Shown in pieces: positions 12,889-22,631 of a stretch of 31,500 bases of DNA. The stretch comes from Adiantum capillus-veneris (taxonomy: Eukaryota; Streptophyta; Polypodiopsida; Polypodiales; Pteridaceae). The notes under the pieces were generated by a model. It had not been told where the DNA came from, did no database searches, and worked only from the letters and a program-made list of their open reading frames with translations. The stretch lies in the NCBI GenBank assembly GCA_014529385.2, contig CM043944.1, positions 90,033,384 through 90,064,883 of the forward strand, written 5' to 3'. Made by a program: the position numbers and the translations under genes. Positions within the stretch are counted from its first letter, which is position 1. Every line of letters begins with the position of its first letter.

Positions 12889-12920
<32 letters not shown>
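12889..12920. repeat. Poly-G run of 32
   Basis: An uninterrupted G32 tract that creates poly-Gly in three overlapping artefactual frames. It can form a G-quadruplex. Its exact length may be a sequencing or assembly approximation. Confidence 0.95.
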
Positions 12921-12922
<2 letters not shown>

Positions 12923-13362
12923 AATACTCCACAGATGGCATGGGAAATGACGATGAAGGATCTCAATGACAATGTCCTCCTTCAGCTACAAATCAATCTC
13001 CTTACATTTCTTCATGATGTGATGGTGGTAGACGTGTGCAAAGTGAGTGCATGGACAAAATGACTCATTTTTCTTTCTACTCCAAGTGTATCTAGCCGAT
13101 GGATCAATCTATGGTGTAAGAAAGCTCCTACGGTATCAAGAGGTCTCTACACGGGTGAAGCCAAGGGTATCTTAAGCTCTAAAGCAAAGGGTGTCAAGCG
13201 GTGTATTCTACACTGTGAAGTGTGGGGTGTCCTGTGGTGTGAAGCGAGGAGTGTATGACTATTTGGAGTGGATAGCAAAGTTGTGGTAGGTGTCAGAGTA
13301 GGAAGAGACAACGAGGGTAAAGATTTTTGGTGACTGCAAGGCAGGGTGGAACTATCGACTTT
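12921..13362. other. Unassigned sequence before element A
   Basis: No gene is seen. 13140-13260 has degenerate GTGAAG/GGGTGT repeats. It is the original target DNA of element A, ending in the target duplication CAAGA. Confidence 0.4.
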
Positions 13363-13367
13363 CAAGA
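13363..13367. repeat. Target-site duplication of element A (left)
   Basis: CAAGA immediately before the 5' LTR. It is matched by CAAGA at 30538-30542 immediately after the 3' LTR. Confidence 0.9.
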
Positions 13368-13665
13368 CGTCATTAAATCTAATATTTAACCAACCCAAAT
13401 GATTTTCTCATATTGATCATTTAATGTGGGACAATAAACGGGAACAACGGTTAGAATATAGACATGTGCTTACGGATCTATCTCAACACGGGGCCAATGG
13501 TAAAGGGGTCCAAATGAGAGATGGTCTGTCAAAGAGCAAGGTTAACTAATAGAGCTTAAAATACCTTAGGGTCAGCTTCATTAAAGACCTCCAATGGTTA
13601 GTGTTAAAAGTCCTTTGACCTTAGGCAAGCTAGGGCTGAGCTTAAGGTGGGAACATGACCTAAGC

Positions 13666-13767
13666 TTGAGGTGCTTGTCGTGCTTGATGACTAAGGTGCT
13701 TGAGGTGCTTGTCATGCTTGATGACTAAGGTACTTGAGGTGCTTGTCGTATTTAATGAGGAAGGTGC
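13666..13767 (+). repeat. 34 bp minisatellite in the 5' LTR (3 units)
   Basis: Units of the form TTGAGGTGCTTGTCRTGCTT... at 13666, 13700 and 13734. The matching array in the 3' LTR (29243-29378) has four units. The position upstream in the LTR suggests U3, where tandem blocks often act as enhancers; that role is inferred. Confidence 0.9.
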
Positions 13768-13935
13768 TTGAGAAGCTTCCCATGCATGGGGGGTAAGGTG
13801 CTTGAGTAAAAAAGAGACCCTACAAACTCAATGAGGAAGGTGCTTGAGAAGCTTCCCATGAATGGGGGGTAAGGTACTTGAGTCAAAAAGAGACCTTACA
13901 AACTTGAGGAAGGTGCTCGAGAAGCTTCCCATGCA
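13754..13935 (+). repeat. 76 bp tandem repeat in the 5' LTR (2 full units plus a partial one)
   Basis: Units start AATGAGGAAGGTGCTTGAGA at 13754 and 13830, with a partial third at about 13904. The 3' LTR has one unit fewer, explaining part of the length difference between the LTRs. Confidence 0.85.
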
Positions 13936-15011
13936 TGAAAGTTCCAAAGTTAGGGGAATCTTTGACTTAACCTCCCACTCACCCAAAGGGCATCCCTTTT
14001 CTCATAGGGCACATGAGACACATGTCAGACTCTCCCTATGCTTAACCACATGGTGTGCTTAAATGCTATTGGTTGAGCTAAAGAGGGGTCCAATGAGCTT
14101 CTAGTTCCATCCAGAAAATATCTAGATATTTTCAAGCTCTCTCTCTCTAAGGGGTAAGGAGGACACTTGTCCAAAGACTACCCATGTACTTGAATGCATG
14201 CTGCATGTGATTGGCTAGGGGGAAGAGGGGTCCAATGAACTTGAAGCATGTGGAAAAGCTACAACTCGCCCCAAGAAAGCAAGGGGGGTGATGGGGGGAT
14301 AAACACCACACACACACACACTCATTTTGTGGATCATTATCACTTGGTGAAAGTTGGGGAACTCCACATCCTTCTCCAAACTTGTGAAAAGTGAGAGCCT
14401 ACACCAACACTCTTGGCTATGGAATGAAAATCCAACCAAGAGCCATGCTTCAATGCTTAAGCTTGACATCTTCTCCATCTTCATTACTATGCTATTATGT
14501 ATGCTAGCAAGAAGAGTGATGATAAGTGAGGTACTATTTCTTTCTCCTATGGAATGTTTCTTGTTCCTCTTCCCTATCCTCATTCCCCGCTAGCTCTCTC
14601 CACCTTCGAAGGTGTTTGAGGCCTTGGGACTGAGGCTTGGGATAGTCAATGCTTTCTACAAAGTTTATGTTATGTTTGTGATGCATGAAGCTTTCCATAT
14701 TCATTGCATCACCTAGGTCACAAGGAACACAAAGATTGTATTGTACCAAGTCTCTCTTGATGGAAGAAACTATAATACAAATGCCTATTGGAGGGGGGAC
14801 CGGCTCCGTATGAATCTGGTCAACTATTGTCATTCTCTAAACTCTCTCTCTTGCAAAAGTATTGTTCATGCAAAGTTAACTAAGTACCATGTTTATGTTG
14901 CTACCATCAATTAAATTCACCCATTATGCTCACAAAGTAATCTCACAGAAGTGCTTCACCTAATTTCCTAATTCCGCTACTCACAAAGTTCATAGGCCAT
15001 TTCCATTACAT

Positions 15012-15023
15012 TGGTATCAAAGC
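15012..15023 (+). promoter_or_regulatory. Primer-binding site of element A (initiator tRNA-Met)
   Basis: TGGTATCAAAGC follows the LTR by one base and differs at one position from TGGTATCAGAGC, the usual plant sequence complementary to the 3' end of initiator tRNA-Met. Confidence 0.9.
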
Positions 15024-15180
15024 ATTTGGTTTCTCTTTTCTTGCTTAAGAAGAGAGGTCCTTAAGTAGCCTATTAATGGTTGATTTTGTTGATTATATTA
15101 GGGTAAGTGGGACTGGGATCTATTATCGGTTTTGTTGAGCCCATTATGTGGGATATGGTGCACACCTTGGGAGCTTTGGT

Positions 15181-15230
15181 CTTAATAATGGAGTCTTTTT
15201 AGACTTGCCTACGGCTTTACCATTATTGAG
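15181..15230 (+). ncRNA. Predicted structured RNA element in the leader of element A
   Basis: The outer stem CTTAATAATGG (15181-15191) pairs with CCATTATTGAG (15220-15230). Inside it are hairpin AGTCT-TTTT-AGACT (15192-15205) and mini-hairpin GCC-TAC-GGC (15207-15215), so the fold is a three-way junction. The leader of element B shows the same fold with the same spacing and compensating changes. The function is unknown; dimerisation, packaging or translation control are possibilities. Confidence 0.6.
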
Positions 15231-15476
15231 CCATAAAAAGTCCGAAAGGAGCTATCCCTCGGCAACTTCTTATGTTAGACTCACTCCACTACTCTCTATA
15301 ATTAACCAATTCGCTTAAGTGCCTATTTTCAAAGGCTTAAGTGCCTACGGCTTTACCATTATTGAGCCATAAGAAGTCTGAAAGGAGCTATCCCTCAGCA
15401 ACTTCGCTATGTTAGACTCACTCCACTACTCTCTATAATTAACCAATTTGCTTAAGTGCCTATTTTCAAAGGCTAA
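15206..15476 (+). repeat. 136 bp tandem duplication in the leader of element A
   Basis: TGCCTACGGCTTTACCATTA begins both copies (15206 and 15342). The copies differ at a few sites. The second copy repeats the right half of the leader RNA fold but lacks its left arm. Element B has only one copy. Confidence 0.9.
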
Positions 15477-15542
15477 GAGGAGTAGCAACTAAGGTTTTGG
15501 ATTGCCAAGTATACACTAAGTAAACACATAAGTTTAATTAAC

Positions 15543-15930
15543 ATGGCTGGCAATAACCAAGAGAGTAGAATGAACATTGCCAACTTTGATTTTGCACATA
15601 AAGGTGCTAATGATGATGCCCCCATGTTTGTTAATTATCTTGTTACTAGGTTGCATCAACCTATGGGCAACCCCGCTTTGCAAGCCGAAGTTACTCAACA
15701 ACTTCGTGCTTATGGGATTTCCTTTCCTCTCCAAGAGGAGAGAGATCTTAGTAGGCCTCTTTATGAGACCCCCAAAAGAAGACTCTCTCCCATACGAGAG
15801 GAGGAATCCAAAGATCAAGAAAGCAACGAATCCCTTAATTCCTTCGAAGATGTGGCTCCACAAAGAAAGCGGACTAAACGATTGTTAACTCCTCCCAAGA
15901 GGAAACGGTTAACCCATAGTCCATTCTTCT
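15543..15930 (+). pseudogene. Element A gag, N-terminal part (interrupted by element B)
   Basis: Starts MAGNNQESRMNIANFDFAHK and matches the start of the element B gag (MVDNSKESEINVDNFDFANK) over the first about 100 residues, including NYLVTRL and LSPIREEE. It is followed by a basic stretch. At 15931 the LTR of element B begins, and the frame closes by chance in it after 131 codons. The rest of this gag resumes at 24153. No domain beyond the retroelement-specific N-terminus is visible in this part. Confidence 0.85.
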
Positions 15931-17446
15931 TGTCATAATAATCAATATCTAATTCTCCTAAATGATTTTCTCATGTTAAACTGATCATTTAATATGGAGA
16001 AGTGCCAATGGAGAAAAAGCTAGAATATTGGTTAAGTTAGCAGACCGGCCACAATAGGCATCCACAGGAGAGAAAATAGGGATCCAAAGGGGGGGCCATA
16101 TGCAAAAGATCTATGTGAAAAAATGCGCTCAAAAGACCCTAAGATTAAGTCCATTAAGACTTCCAAAATGCTAAGCTTCCAAATTCAAAGGTTGTGTCCA
16201 AAGGTCAAAAGCCTAGGGAAATTGGATGCTTCGTGTGTGTCCCAAAAGTCTTCAACCATCCCTACATAGGAGGGGGCGAGCCCTAGAACTAGGAGATGAG
16301 AGAGAAACTCTCTCACACACACACGAGCTCCATTTACACAAAGGGAATGAGGGACACATGTCAGGTCCCTAGCCTAGATGCCCACAAGGTGTACTCAATT
16401 CCTATTGGATGGCCTTGGAGGTGGACCAATGAGAATTAGGCTAGAGTAAATCTAGTTTAATTAATTTTAAAACACTTAATAAAAGAACCAATAAGAATTA
16501 AGCTCTCTAGAAGACTATTGGACAGTCTCCCAAGGGGTCCAATGAGCATTCAACAGCCCAAGCTCTCACAAAAGGGGAAAGGGGGACACATGTCAGAAGA
16601 CTATCACTTATGCTGCTTAATTTCCATTGGCTAGGCCTGGGGAGGTCCATTGAGGTGTGAGGATGAGCAAATAGCAAGAGGGGTCGAGCAAGAGAGAGGG
16701 GGGGCTGATTTTTCAAAGGCATCATTCACTTACACACTCACACAATCAATGTGTGAAGCAAGAAGACTCTCTCTCTCTCCTTCTCAAGCTTTAATGGAAA
16801 GCTTACCACCTACACCAAGCTTGTGAGAAGGGAGGCCTACACCAACAACTCTTGGCTTTGTGATGCAAATTCAACCAAGAGCCAAGCTTCAATGCATGTT
16901 CATCTCCTCTACCATGCTAATTACTAAGCTAAGCTATGCTAATATGAGTGATTATGTGAGGAGATGTACATCTTTCTCGTAAGAATACTCCTTCTTCCTC
17001 TCAATCTACTCTCATACCCCGCTAGCTCTCACCATCTTCAAAGGTGTGTGAGATCTTGGGTCTGAGACCGTGAGGGAATTGATGTTGTGTTTAATAAGTG
17101 TTGCGCTTAGTGCTTGCAGTTTCCTTCTTCATAGCACTAGCTAGTATTGAAGGAACACAAAGAATTGTATTGTAAAATGTCTCTCTTGATGGGAGAAACC
17201 ATAATACAAAGCCTTTTGGAGGGGGGACAGGCTCCATGCAAATCCGGTCCTCAACTATTGTCAATTGGTTAATTTCTCTCTCTTTTGAAGTATTGTTCAT
17301 GCTATCTAACTAGGTGTTATACTTTTTGTTGCTCTCTCCACCCAAGCACTCTTGTTATTCTCATTAGGAATCTATTCTAATGAAATGCTCACTATGTTCA
17401 TGCTATTTTCCGCTACACACAAGTTACTAGACCATTTAATGTTACA
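15931..17446 (+). repeat. 5' LTR of element B (1516 bp)
   Basis: Starts TGTCATAATAATC and ends TTTAATGTTACA, the canonical TG...CA. Its first 60 bp resemble the start of the element A LTR, so the two families are related. It lacks about 80 bp that the 3' LTR has near 23180-23258. Confidence 0.92.
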
Positions 17447-17447
17447 T

Positions 17448-17459
17448 TGGCATTAGAGC
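17448..17459 (+). promoter_or_regulatory. Primer-binding site of element B
   Basis: TGGCATTAGAGC, two changes from TGGTATCAGAGC (initiator tRNA-Met), starting one base after the LTR as in element A. Confidence 0.8.
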
Positions 17460-17620
17460 ACAAGGTTTCTCTTTTCTTGCTCAAGAAGGGAGTTCCTCAA
17501 GCTAGCTATAAATGGTTGGTATTATTAATTGCATGTGAGTAAGTAGAATAGGGATTTTGCAGCCTTGCAGTGCACCTATCTTTGTGCAGTTAAGGGGGCA
17601 TCACCGTCGAGAGTTATGGC

Positions 17621-17670
17621 CTTAATAGTGGAGTCCTACGGGGCTTGCCTACGGCTTAACCACTATTGAG
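17621..17670 (+). ncRNA. Predicted structured RNA element in the leader of element B
   Basis: The outer stem CTTAATAGTGG (17621-17631) pairs with CCACTATTGAG (17660-17670). The inner hairpin AGTCC-TACG-GGGCT is at 17632-17645 and the mini-hairpin GCC-TAC-GGC follows. Relative to element A, an A-T pair in the outer stem has become G-C and pairs in the inner hairpin have also changed while staying paired. Arm spacing is identical in both elements. Confidence 0.6.
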
Positions 17671-17841
17671 CTATTAGAAGCTTGACAAGAGTCGGTGTTG
17701 TTTTGGTGTTGAACGACCCTCTCTTCTATTCCTTGCAATTAATGGTATTCGAGCCACAGGTACAGTAGCTTGAGTGCTAAGGGATAAAGAGGAGTAGCAA
17801 CTAGGGCTTGAAGTGCCAAAGTACACCTAAAAGTTGTTAGA

Positions 17842-18984
17842 ATGGTTGACAATAGTAAAGAGAGTGAAATTAATGTTGATAACTTTGATTTTGCTAACAA
17901 GCAGGCTACTAATGATGCCCCGATGCTTGTTAACTATCTTGTTTCTAGGCTTCAACAAGCCATGGGCAATCCATCCCTCCAAAGTGAAGTGCAACGGCAG
18001 CTTGGTGCTCATGGGATTCTCCAAGCTCCCCACCATGACAAGAGAGCACCTAGGAAGCCTCCTTGCGAGACTTCCAAAAGAGGCCTCTCTCCGATTCGGG
18101 AAGAAGAAGAGGATCCATATGAAGGGCTCAAAAATTTGCTTCTTGATGATGCATCTCCTTCTCAAAGGAGAAATCAAGAGACTCCACCAAAGGAACGAGA
18201 AAGAAGTGAGTCTCCCGCCACCTCGACGGAGATGGATCCACAAAGACAGCGGGCTAAATGCTCTCCATCACCTCCAAAACGGAGAAGACCATCACACACT
18301 TCTCCACACCATAGTTCAAAGAGGGATGATAAAAAGCAAGAGAAGAAAAAGGCGAGAAAGAGGACACCCTCTTCTCCATCTTCTTCATCCTCTTCCTCTT
18401 ATGAAAGTGATGGTGAAGACCAAGAAGATCAAGGCGAGAAAAAGGCGAGAAAGAGGTCACCTTCCTCAAATTCTTCATCTTTTGAAGAAAGTGATGGTGC
18501 AACTTTTGAACCATCAAAAAGAAGAGGCCATAGGAAATCCTATGCCGCGTGGAAGAGGTTGTCCAAGCTCAAGAAGTTCAAAGAGGGAGGGGAGAGCATC
18601 TCTTTCCTTACCTATGATGGCACCTTTGGTGCTATGGACAAAGTTTTGGACTTTATCCAACAATTCGATGCGGCATTTGGAGATGAGGGCTTCACGGAGT
18701 CCTCTAAGCTATGCCATGTAGCTATGCACTTTCAAAAGTCTGCCAAGAAATGGTGGTCTAGCCTACGGGCCAACGGTGAAGCTCCACGAACATGGAAAGC
18801 TTTAAGAGATTCCATTATGAAGCAGTTTTTGGCCACCGATGCCAAAGACAAAGTACTCACCGAACGGCGAAGCTTGAAGCTCTCTCCCTACAAATCCATT
18901 CACAAATATGTAGACAAGTTTTGGGACTTACAACTCAAAGCCAATGTCTTCAGAAAGTTGGATTTTGGAGAGCAAAAGCAATAG
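17842..18984 (+). pseudogene. Element B gag polyprotein, N-terminal ORF
   Basis: A 380-codon open frame, the longest intact one of the nest. Residues 1-100 are the family-specific N-terminus. About 100-245 is a highly basic Ser/Arg/Lys-rich low-complexity region with a duplicated KKARKR-(T/S)PSS...SDG block. About 245-380 is a retrotransposon gag domain (SISFLTYDGTFGAMDKVL, WWSSLRANGEAPRTWKAL, SIHKYVDKFWDLQLKANVF). The frame ends at a TAG (18982-18984) where element A has a sense codon; the same frame then stays open to 19657, so the stop is a mutation or, less likely, a read-through site. Gag forms the particle that packages element RNA. Confidence 0.85.
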
Positions 18985-19657
18985 TTTTGTGCGGTCTTAA
19001 CTGAAGAAATGGCGAATTATGTCAACTCCCAAAGGCCACGCACCATATCGACGATTATACACCATACTATGGTGGCTTCTCAAATCAATTTCCAAACGGG
19101 GGCTAAAAGAAATTTTAAGCCCACAGAAAACAAGGGTTCCAATGAGCCTAAGGGGAAGGACAATGTCCAAAAGTCTCCCAAGGGCAACTCCAACAAAGCT
19201 AAAGAGAAGGGAGTTTACAAAGGCAAAAATAAACTCTCTCCTGAAGAGCTTGAGCGTTATTGCAATAATAACCATTGTTTCAATTGCGGCGATCAAGAGC
19301 ATGCGTACCACACTTGTCCTCAAAAGAACACCCACCATGAACCTCCTAGAGCTACCTTGGTCGAAATCCAAGAGGAGGAAATTCACCACAAAGGATCTCC
19401 TCTATGCCATGCTTGGGGAAAGGTAAGAGAACATGATGCTTTTATTCTCTTTGACCCTGTTTCTACTCACAATTTTATATCCATAGAGTTGGCCACCAAG
19501 CTAGGCATACAAGCCTACGAGATGGGAGATGTCCTACCCGTAGACGGTGCTTTCAAGGGGCAAGAAGCTTCAGTCACTCCCTTAATCGGGAAATTGAGGC
19601 TCCATGTCCAAAGCTATGTGGACAAAAGAGGACTTCTTTATCTCTCCTCTCAAGCAT
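18985..19657 (+). pseudogene. Element B gag C-terminus: CCHC zinc knuckle and protease
   Basis: The frame continues directly from the TAG. A CCHC zinc knuckle CFNCGDQEHAYHTC (about 19276-19317) has the correct C-X2-C-X4-H-X4-C spacing. About 43 codons later comes the aspartic protease active-site region, FDPVSTHNFIS, where the Gly after Asp-Pro seen in element A is Val, probably inactivating. A one-base insertion near 19630 closes the frame, and a second shift by about 19740 restores it before the RT region. Confidence 0.82.
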
Positions 19658-19752
19658 GAGGATGTAATCCTAGGGGCACCATGGTTTGATCGCATGGCTG
19701 CCAATGTTAATTCCCTGAAAGGTGAATCTCCTTTAAGTTCAGGAAAAAAGAT

Positions 19753-21453
19753 ATGTACATAGATGCTAAGGAAATGGGTAACACCATACCCATTGTACAT
19801 ACACAAGCTTTCAACAAGTCAATAAAGAGCTCTATTTCCATGTACATGATTTTTGTTAAAGACTCTCAAAATGAACCTAATGTTTTAGCAAAAGAAAATA
19901 TACGCAATCAAAAGGAATTAGAGTTATCCAATTTTCTCAAGGGGTTTCAAGATGTCTTTATTGACGACATTCCTTGTGAGCTACCTCCTAAACGAGGTAA
20001 TGATGACCATGCAATTGAACTTCTTCCAGGAAGTTCACCGCCTAACAAACCTCCTTATAGAGTTTCTCAAGCTCAACAAGAGGAGATTATGCGGCAAGTA
20101 CATGAGTTAGTTGAGAAGGGCATGGTTAGGCCTAGCTTATCTCCATTTTTTTCTCATGTGCTATTAGTGCAAAAATAAGAGGGCACATATCGAATGTGTG
20201 TCGACTATAGAGCACTAAATAGGATCACTATCAAGAATAGGTTTCCCGTTCCACGGGGAGAAGACCTATTTGATAAGCTACAAGGGTCCACCTACTTCAG
20301 TAGGATTGACCTAAAAAGTGGCTATCATCAAATCAGGATAGTTGATCAAGACATTGTAAATATCGCATTTTGCACTACGTTTGGTCTTTACGAATACATT
20401 GTCATGCCTTTTGTCTTGACCAATGCACCAGCCACATTCGACCGCTTGATGGAGAAGCTATTCAGGCCTCACCAAACCTTTAACTTTACTGGAGTGTTCT
20501 TTGATGATATCATCATCTACTCTGATTCATTAGACGAACACCATCAACACCTCCACGTAATATTTCAAGTTTTAAGAGAGAATAAACTTTATGTTAATCG
20601 AAAGAAAAGTGATTTTTTCTTACAAGAGATTCAGTATCCAGGTCACATTATCTCTCAAGATGGCATCCAAATGGATCCATCAAAGTTAGAGGTAATAAAA
20701 GGATGGCCTAAACCAAGGAATCTTCATGAACTAAGAAGCTTTATAGGTATGTGTGCATACTATAGACGCTTCATAGAAAAGTTCTCACTAATAGCAGGAC
20801 CATTACATGACCTAACAAAGAAAAACATTAGGTACACATGGTTTGCCAAGGAGAATAATGCTTTCGAAAAGCTTAAAGAAAAGCTTATCTCTCAACCTAT
20901 GCTTCCACAACCGGATCTCTCAAAGCCATTTGAGGTCCAATGTGATGCTTGTGGTGATTGCCTTGGAGCTGTTTTGCTCCAAGAAGGACACGCCATAGGC
21001 TATGAAAGTCGAAGGCTCGACCCTGTTGAGCAAGCTCTAGGCATATATGAAAAGGAACTCCTCGTAGTTCTACATGCCCTAGACTCATGGAAGCACTATT
21101 TATTGGGGACTCCTTTCATTCTGCAAACGGATCACCAAAGTCTTAAGTCCTTCATGACGCAGACCAAGCTCTCCAACAAACAAATGAGGTGGGTAAATTT
21201 CCGTTTGCAATTTCATTTTCATATTGCTCACATTGCTGGCAAGCATAATCAAGTAGCCGATGCACTCTCAAGACGGCCGAGAGTGAATGCGGTTTCCATA
21301 GCAACTCACAATGATCTATCCTCTATGATAGATGAGTATGCTATTGATCTTGATTTTAGAGATGTGATTTCAGCCCTTGCACTATGGAAGAAAGAGGAAC
21401 CTTTCAAAAATCTTCAAGTACCATGGCTTGGCAATGTCTATAGTGTCGGATAG
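19753..21453 (+). pseudogene. Element B reverse transcriptase and RNase H
   Basis: In one frame, broken only by a TAA (20176-20178). The RT starts around FQDVFIDDIPCELPPKRG, then MCVDYRALN, RIDLKSGYHQIRI and the catalytic FFDDIIIYS (about 20497), followed by SFIGMCAYYRRFI. RNase H has its acidic residues in FEVQCDACGD, YEKELLVVLHAL and QTDHQSLKSF and ends in HNQVADALSRR (about 21240-21280), typical of Ty3/gypsy. RT copies element RNA to DNA and RNase H removes the template. After about 21430 the sequence jumps to the middle of integrase, so the zinc-binding domain and the first catalytic residue of integrase are deleted. Confidence 0.9.
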
Positions 21454-22312
21454 AGATCCTAGAATGACCAGTAATTTTTGGAAGGGTCTCTTTGAGAATT
21501 TAGAAACAAGCTAAATTTCTCTTCGGCCTATCACCCGCAAAATGGATGGCCAAAGTGAAATAGCTTACCTAACAATTCTCGATCTACTAAAAGCCTATGT
21601 AACGGAATTAGATCAAAGATCCCAATGGGAGAAGTACTTACCCTTAGTGGAGTATGCCTACAATAACATTGTACATACTTCACGAGAAAAGCACCTTTTG
21701 AGGTAATTGAGGGAAGATTAAAAAGTCCACTGCTACTTAAGGTACACGGGAAGATCTTCGCTGCAGATGAGTATAGCCGAGACCTACAAGAATCTTTCCA
21801 AAAGATTAAGGATGTTATCTCTATCTCACAGAAGAGCCCAAGCCTTTAAAGAAAATGATTGGGTCCTACTCAAATTTTCCAAGGCTCGATTAAGGCACAC
21901 GATGGGCAAGAATCCTACGGGACATTAAAAGTACTATGCTAAGTTAGCAAAAAGGTACTATGGTCCCTTCCAGATTCTTAGGCCAATCAAGGAGATGGCC
22001 TATCAACTCAAGTTGTCCAACCACTGGCTCATACACAATGCTTTCCATGTGAGCCTACTAAAGCCTTACAAAGGACAGCCACCACAAGAACCAACAATTG
22101 AAGACCCACAGGAGATCGAGGACCAAGAAGAGGTGCTGCAGCCCGTGTCCATTCTCCAACATGAAGACAAGGTACTAAGAGGTGGTAAGACTATCCAACG
22201 ATATCTTATTAAGTTTAAGAATTATCCTTTTGAAGATGCTAGATGGATGCAAGGCATACAATTAAAGGACAACCTAAACCTTGTCAATGCTTACAATGCT
22301 TCCCTAGAGTAA
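21454..22312 (+). pseudogene. Element B integrase C-terminal part with chromodomain-like end
   Basis: Begins at a deletion junction. A decayed version of the SDRDPR/FWKGLF and DGQSEIA region is readable across three frames. Then comes the C-terminal integrase domain with the GPF motif (KRYYGPFQIL), ending in a 105-codon open frame (21995-22312). The last about 45 residues (ILQHEDKVLRGGKTIQRYLI, then KFKNYPFEDARWM) resemble a chromodomain, as in chromoviruses, where it steers integration to chromatin. Internal stops occur in 21480-21960. Confidence 0.8.
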
Positions 22313-22631
22313 GCAAATGTACAGATGTTAAAAATGAACAAAGTTTTTGTCTTATAAGACTCTCTTTTTCTTTTATTGTGCACAAAAATGAAGCAGTATG
22401 CATGCTTAGATCAAGTTTGCGGAGACGACGTATCCCAAACACCAAGTAGAGCTTGTCACTCTACTATGGAAGATTGATAGGACTAATGTGCAGACATGCT
22501 TGCGGTAGCCTAGGCTCTCAAGTGCCAAATGGACTAGTCACCCATTCTGGAACGATGTCGTAGGGTAACATAGGGATCCTCTACCCTCTAGGAAAAAGGA
22601 CTAATGAATATGCTTTATCTTCTCTATTCCC
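22313..22631 (+). other. 3' untranslated region of element B, ending in a deletion
   Basis: Similar to 26950-27280 of element A (shared GACATGCTTGCG). At 22632 it meets the LTR about 79 bp inside its start, so the polypurine tract and LTR tip are missing. Confidence 0.75.

Larger units (their letters stand above)
13368..15010 (+). repeat. 5' LTR of element A (1643 bp)
   Basis: It starts CGTCATTAAATC, a C in place of the T of the standard TG start still seen in the 3' LTR, and ends TTCCATTACA, directly before the primer-binding site. It contains two tandem arrays: 34 bp units at 13666-13767 and 76 bp units from 13754. Minus-strand open frames inside it are not genes. Confidence 0.92.

Noticed and set aside
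12721-13063. Three overlapping plus frames through the G run
   Set aside because: The poly-Gly comes from the homopolymer; overlapping frames in all three phases show it is an artefact.
13660-13940. CRISPR-like array in the LTR
   Set aside because: Units are directly abutting 34 bp and 76 bp tandem repeats without unique spacers, in a eukaryotic LTR.
14215-14833. Open frames in both directions inside the 5' LTR of element A, repeated at 29665-30358
   Set aside because: Present in both LTR copies, without start context or domains; LTR sequence rather than genes.
17827-18517. Minus frames and a 295-codon second plus frame over the element B gag
   Set aside because: Shadows of the gag reading frame in a Ser/Arg-biased, low-complexity region.
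18997-19389. 130-codon minus frame opposite the gag zinc-knuckle region
   Set aside because: Antisense shadow; the plus strand has a clear CCHC motif.
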